Shown here in pieces: positions 44,777 through 44,791 of a stretch of 44,791 nucleotides of DNA; position 1 is the stretch's first letter, and each line of letters opens with the position of its first letter. Position numbers and translations under genes: made by a program. The notes under the pieces were generated by a model. That model was not told where the DNA came from, ran no database searches, and saw only the letters and a list, made by a program, of their open reading frames with translations. The stretch comes from Anaerolineae bacterium (lineage in GTDB: Bacteria; Chloroflexota; Anaerolineae; Anaerolineales; UBA4823): contig QEXX01000017.1 in NCBI GenBank assembly GCA_003130835.1, forward strand, positions 1 to 44,791, read 5' to 3'.

Positions 44777-44791
44777 GTTTCGTACTGTGTG

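Overview
The window looks like a piece of a chromosome from a Chloroflexota bacterium, most likely class Anaerolineae. This is an inference from gene content and order: a long dcw cluster with a CvpA-like gene between murG and murC and no murE, a class II (B12-dependent) ribonucleotide reductase beside nrdR, a recX-rny pair, and short REP-like palindromes of the PSPTGRGE-encoding kind. No phage, transposase, CRISPR array, tRNA or rRNA gene was seen.

Left edge (1-4.3 kb): the end of a fused 2-oxoacid dehydrogenase E1 (alpha plus beta) whose interdomain linker is eight 42-bp repeats. It is followed by an unusual protein with a lipoyl domain, a probable E1/E3-binding helix pair and a NeuD/PglD-type sugar acyltransferase. 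Together they look like a dehydrogenase complex whose E2 catalytic domain has been replaced by a sugar acyltransferase. A UbiA-type prenyltransferase follows.

4.3-8.4 kb (minus strand): nrdR, nrdJ and a deoxynucleoside kinase, joining de novo and salvage dNTP supply. 8.4-26 kb (minus strand): the dcw division and wall cluster, in transcription order mraZ, rsmH, ftsL, ftsI, murF, mraY, murD, ftsW, murG, cvpA-like, murC, murB, ddl, ftsQ, ftsA, ftsZ. Most neighbours overlap by a few bases. A good sigma70-type promoter with MraZ-type operator repeats lies ahead of mraZ, and three hairpins follow ftsZ.

26-38 kb: mixed housekeeping and membrane genes on both strands. These are recX-rny, two metallo-beta-lactamase-fold hydrolases, a GlsB/YeaQ-type small membrane protein, an rRNA-type methyltransferase, a sulfite-oxidase-like molybdoprotein, an FlK-like thioesterase, a divergent glycosyltransferase, a LysM surface protein, an MFS transporter and several unassigned membrane proteins. 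38-43 kb: the FtsK translocase and a large cyclase/AAA/TPR signalling protein.

Right edge (42.9-44.8 kb): a consensus promoter and a structured leader drive rplU-rpmA-rpmE. Here L31 carries a C-terminal domain resembling the RNA polymerase alpha CTD. After a clear terminator come two palindromic repeats related to those in the E1 gene, and then a class I cyclic-di-GMP riboswitch with its own terminator. The gene it controls lies beyond the window.
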